This document shows, piece after piece, positions 61,536 to 64,000 of a DNA stretch of 64,000 nucleotides; the stretch's first letter is position 1; every line of letters begins with the position of its first letter. The stretch spans positions 1 to 64,000 of the forward strand of contig UQMD01000010.1 in the NCBI GenBank assembly GCA_900542155.1, in the 5' to 3' direction. This DNA comes from an uncultured Collinsella sp. Lineage in GTDB: Bacteria; Actinomycetota; Coriobacteriia; Coriobacteriales; Coriobacteriaceae. The position numbers and the translations under genes were made by a program. The notes beneath the pieces were generated by a model. That model ran no database searches. It was not told the origin of the DNA and was given only the letters and a program-made list of their open reading frames with translations.

Positions 61536-62813
61536 ATGTACGATACGGGATCGACAACGTTTATGCTCATCTGCACCATGCTCGTGTTTTTAATGACACC
61601 GGGCCTGGCGTTTTTCTATGGCGGTCTGTCTAGGCGCAAAAATGTCATCAACACCATGCTTATGTGCTTTGGCGCCATTGGCCTGGTTGGTGTGCTGTGG
61701 ATTGTTGCCGGCTGGTCGCTGGCCTACGGCGGCGACGGCTCGAGTCCGTTTATTGGAGGCCTTGACCAGTTGCTGTGCCTACCGGTGCTCAACCAGGTGC
61801 TGCAGGCGGCCGAGGGCAATGCCGCGGGCGGTGCCGTCTACCCTCAGATCATCAACATCGCCTTCCAGATGGCGTTTGCCATGATCACCGCCGCTATCGT
61901 TACGGGCAGTCTGGCAGGCCGCGTTAAGTTTGGTGCCATGACGGCCTTCCTGGGCATTTGGCTGCTCGTGGTCTATGCGCCGCTCGCCCACATGGTTTGG
62001 GGCGGCGATGGTTCCTTTATCGGCGACATCATCGGCGCGCTCGACTTTGCCGGCGGCGACGTGGTACACATTTCGTCTGGTCTCACGGGCCTGATTCTCT
62101 GCTTAATGCTCGGCCGTCGTCGCGGCTTTGGCATGGTGAGCTACCGTCCGCATAACGTGCCGTTTGTGGCGCTGGGCGCCGGTCTACTTTGGTTTGGTTG
62201 GTTTGGCTTTAACGGCGGCAGCGAGTTTAAGGCCGACGCCGTGGCGGCACTCGCCATCCTCAACACCGTGACGGCCAGCGCGGCGGGCATGGTCTCGTGG
62301 CTTGCCGTCGAGCGCGTGCACACCGGTCGTCCCACGCTGGTGGGCGCCAGCACCGGTCTGGTTGCGGGCCTTGTGGTGGTCACGCCGGGCGCGGGCTTTG
62401 TCGAGCCGTGGGCGGCGCTGGTCATGGGCCTGATCGTCTCTCCCGTCTGTTACCTGGCCATCAGCCATCTCAAGACCAAGTTCGGCTACGACGATGCGCT
62501 CGACGCGTTTGGCTGCCATGGTATCGGCGGCATCTTGGGCGGCGTGCTCACGGGCCTGTTCTGCGTGCCGGAGCTTTCGTGGACCGGTAAGGGCGGCCTG
62601 TTCTACACGGGTGACATGTCGCTGCTCATCTCGCAAATCCTGGGCATTGTGGTGACGGTCGCTATTGTGCTGGTGCTCGACTTGGTGATTGCCGCGGTGG
62701 TCAAAGCGCTGTTCCACGGTAGCCTGCGTGTGGGCGAGGCCGACGAGGCGCTGGGCCTGGATGCCAGTCAGCACGGCGAGAGCGCGTATCCCTCCTTCTC
62801 CGGACTCGATTAG
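61536..62813 (+). CDS. amt: Ammonium transporter
   Basis: 425-residue Amt/MEP/Rh channel with eleven predicted membrane segments, importing ammonium. It has FMLICTMLVFLMTPGLAFFYGGL in the first helix (landmark TPGLAFFYGG), the twin pore His pair in APLAHMVWG and DAFGCHGIGG, and Trp/Phe gate residues in the FQMAFAMITAAIV region. The C-terminal cytoplasmic tail (GEADEALGLDASQHGESAYP) is the usual contact for the PII protein encoded next. Confidence 0.94.
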   Translation: MYDTGSTTFMLICTMLVFLMTPGLAFFYGGLSRRKNVINTMLMCFGAIGLVGVLWIVAGWSLAYGGDGSSPFIGGLDQLLCLPVLNQVLQAAEGNAAGGAVYPQIINIAFQMAFAMITAAIVTGSLAGRVKFGAMTAFLGIWLLVVYAPLAHMVWGGDGSFIGDIIGALDFAGGDVVHISSGLTGLILCLMLGRRRGFGMVSYRPHNVPFVALGAGLLWFGWFGFNGGSEFKADAVAALAILNTVTASAAGMVSWLAVERVHTGRPTLVGASTGLVAGLVVVTPGAGFVEPWAALVMGLIVSPVCYLAISHLKTKFGYDDALDAFGCHGIGGILGGVLTGLFCVPELSWTGKGGLFYTGDMSLLISQILGIVVTVAIVLVLDLVIAAVVKALFHGSLRVGEADEALGLDASQHGESAYPSFSGLD

Positions 62814-62935
62814 CAGCGCGGCTTTCCCAGGCACCCGACCTTGCCCCTCAAACCGTCGCTTGCGTACCGAAGTACGCGGCGCTCCTCTTTCGGGACAATC
62901 TCGGGCACCTGGAAAACCCGCGTCTCATGTAAAGG
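62814..62935. repeat. Imperfect inverted repeat between amt and glnK
   Basis: GCGGCTTTCCCAGGCACCCGA and TCGGGCACCTGGAAAACCCGC pair with several mismatches (about 62818-62838 and 62902-62924), with a GTACCGAAGTAC-type hairpin inside. It may separate expression of the two genes. Confidence 0.55.
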
Positions 62936-62964
62936 GATACGTTGATTTTTGAGAGGAATTCATT

Positions 62965-63303
62965 ATGAAAAAGATCACGGCTATCGTGCGCCAGGAAAAG
63001 CTTGAGGTTCTTAAAGATGCGCTGTTTGCTGCTGATGTTCGCGGCATGACCATCAACCAGGTGCAGGGCTGCGGCGCACAGCATGGCTGGAAGGAATACG
63101 TACGCGGCAACGAGTTGCTTGTCAACACGATCCCTAAGGTGCAGTTCACCCTTATCTGCGCCGATGAGCACGTCGACGGCATTGTCGACATCATCTGCAA
63201 TGCCGCCCGCACCGGCGCCGTCGGAGACGGCAAGATTTGGGTCGAGCCGGTCGAGGAGGTTATCCGCATCCGTACCGGCGAACACGGCCCCGCCGCGGTG
63301 TAG
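62965..63303 (+). CDS. glnK: PII signal protein, GlnK type
   Basis: 112-residue PII protein that binds ATP/ADP and 2-oxoglutarate and gates the ammonium channel. The T-loop is GCGAQHGWKEYVRGNELLVNTIPKV, cited as YVRGNELL at 45-52. The residue 51 position, Tyr in enterobacterial PII and the site of uridylylation, is Leu here, so that modification is impossible. Ser49-type sites are also absent (Asn49). GKIWVEPVEEVIRIRTGE is the C-terminal nucleotide-binding part. GAGAGG precedes the ATG. Amt-GlnK order is the typical coupled pair. Confidence 0.94.
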   Translation: MKKITAIVRQEKLEVLKDALFAADVRGMTINQVQGCGAQHGWKEYVRGNELLVNTIPKVQFTLICADEHVDGIVDIICNAARTGAVGDGKIWVEPVEEVIRIRTGEHGPAAV

Positions 63304-63316
63304 AATCGACCGCCTA

Positions 63317-63370
63317 CCATCCGCAACGTTAAAATGCTGCAATGAGGCACAAGGCTTGCGTTGCGGATGG
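63317..63370. promoter_or_regulatory. Perfect 12-bp inverted repeat before the TetR gene
   Basis: CCATCCGCAACG and CGTTGCGGATGG are separated by 30 bases and end eight bases before the TetR start. It could be two half-sites for TetR autoregulation or a hairpin ending the amt-glnK transcript. Confidence 0.5.
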
Positions 63371-63377
63371 ACGGATT

Positions 63378-64000
63378 ATGGGTCGTAATAAATATCCCGA
63401 GGAGACGGTCGCGAAGATTCTCGACGCGGCGCTGGAGTTATTCTGCGCACAGGGTTATGAGGGGACGAGCATTCAAGATATCGTCGACCGCCTCGATGGC
63501 ATGACCAAGGGCGCTGTCTATCATCACTTCAAGAGCAAAGAAGAGATTTTTAACGCTGCTTTCAATCGGGCAATGACTCCGATTGTTGAGCACCGTCGCT
63601 CGATGCTTGGCGTCGGTAATATGACCGGCGCCCAAAAGCTAAAAAGGCTTTACGCTCCCGAGTCCATCGTTCCGCAAATTGAACTATGGGCACGCATACA
63701 TCCTGCGGCAGATCCGGTAAAAAGCTCGCGTCTACTGGCGATGCAGTACCAGGGTTCGTTTGACGAGTCTACCGATGGCTATCTCTTGCCGGTGATCGAG
63801 GAGGGCATCGCCGACGGATCCATTGCGTGCGAATGCCCGCGCGAAGCGGCAGAGGCCGTATCGTTGCTGGCGAATCTCTGGTTGCTGCCACTGTTTCGTC
63901 CGCTTGAACCCAAGGATCGAATGCTCGCTCGCGCTCAATGTTTGGCGCAGATGGCCTCTGCGGTGGGACTCGATTTGGGCGAGGAAGTGCTCCAGACAAC
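63378..64000 (+). CDS. TetR-family regulator, 3' end beyond the window
   Basis: The reading frame is open from ATG 63378 to the right edge, 207 codons without a stop. The N-terminal helix-turn-helix is TetR-type: ETVAKILDAALELFCAQGYEGTSI then DIVDRLDGMTKGAVYHHFKSKEEI, cited as GAVYHHFKSKEE. The rest is the ligand-binding helical domain, ending GLDLGEEVLQT at the edge. Only a few residues are likely missing. The ligand and target genes are unknown. Confidence 0.9.
   Translation, partial: MGRNKYPEETVAKILDAALELFCAQGYEGTSIQDIVDRLDGMTKGAVYHHFKSKEEIFNAAFNRAMTPIVEHRRSMLGVGNMTGAQKLKRLYAPESIVPQIELWARIHPAADPVKSSRLLAMQYQGSFDESTDGYLLPVIEEGIADGSIACECPREAAEAVSLLANLWLLPLFRPLEPKDRMLARAQCLAQMASAVGLDLGEEVLQT

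Overview
The window looks like the chromosome of an anaerobic, high-GC gut actinobacterium of the Coriobacteriia, most like Collinsella. This is an inference from the overall GC-rich codon use, the pyruvate formate-lyase fermentation genes, the Coriobacteria-type ABC exporters and the dense intergenic hairpins. No rRNA, tRNA, CRISPR array, phage or complete insertion sequence was found. The window holds about 57 protein genes on both strands, and the last one runs off the right edge.

Layout. 0.2-6 kb: phosphosugar mutase, homocysteine methyltransferase with a DtxR-type regulator, peptidase T and DAHP synthase. 6.2-11 kb: a MarR-controlled heterodimeric ABC exporter. 11.2-13.2 kb: a short-chain dehydrogenase and a ketodeoxygluconate permease. 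13.6-18.3 kb: a pyruvate formate-lyase locus in which the enzyme is split into a 683-residue catalytic core and an 83-residue glycyl-radical protein, followed by a DegV protein and the radical SAM activase. 18.5-22.6 kb: a beta-lactamase-like protein, MtnN, EngB and a DUF3990/HTH toxin-antitoxin-like pair. 22.9-28.2 kb: the aspartate-family cluster thrB, thrC, lysC, asd. 28.9-31.7 kb: Ogt, a ClC channel and a GyrI-like protein. 32-35.5 kb: a LolD/FtsX-type ABC pair. 36.3-42 kb: an HTH membrane protein, phosphofructokinase, a choloylglycine-hydrolase-like protein and an M18 aminopeptidase. 42-49.3 kb: a RelB-like/PIN pair, a D-hydroxyacid dehydrogenase, methionine aminopeptidase, a radical SAM protein, an alpha/beta hydrolase and an HD-GYP response regulator with a separate Hpt protein. 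49.4-52.9 kb: a DUF2975/HTH pair and an ABC transporter that seem to share an operator. 53-57.3 kb: a Glu/Gln-type ABC importer with a class-I amidotransferase. 57.7-64 kb: DXP synthase, an HD protein with a CmpB-type membrane protein, Amt-GlnK and a partial TetR regulator.

Two things stand out. First, the glycyl-radical domain of pyruvate formate-lyase is a separate gene with its own ribosome binding site and possibly its own promoter. Second, the intergenic spaces carry several families of hairpins whose stems differ from copy to copy while staying complementary and whose loops or internal loops are conserved. This suggests structured, possibly mobile, repeats. Some also act as terminators or sit directly beside start and stop codons.
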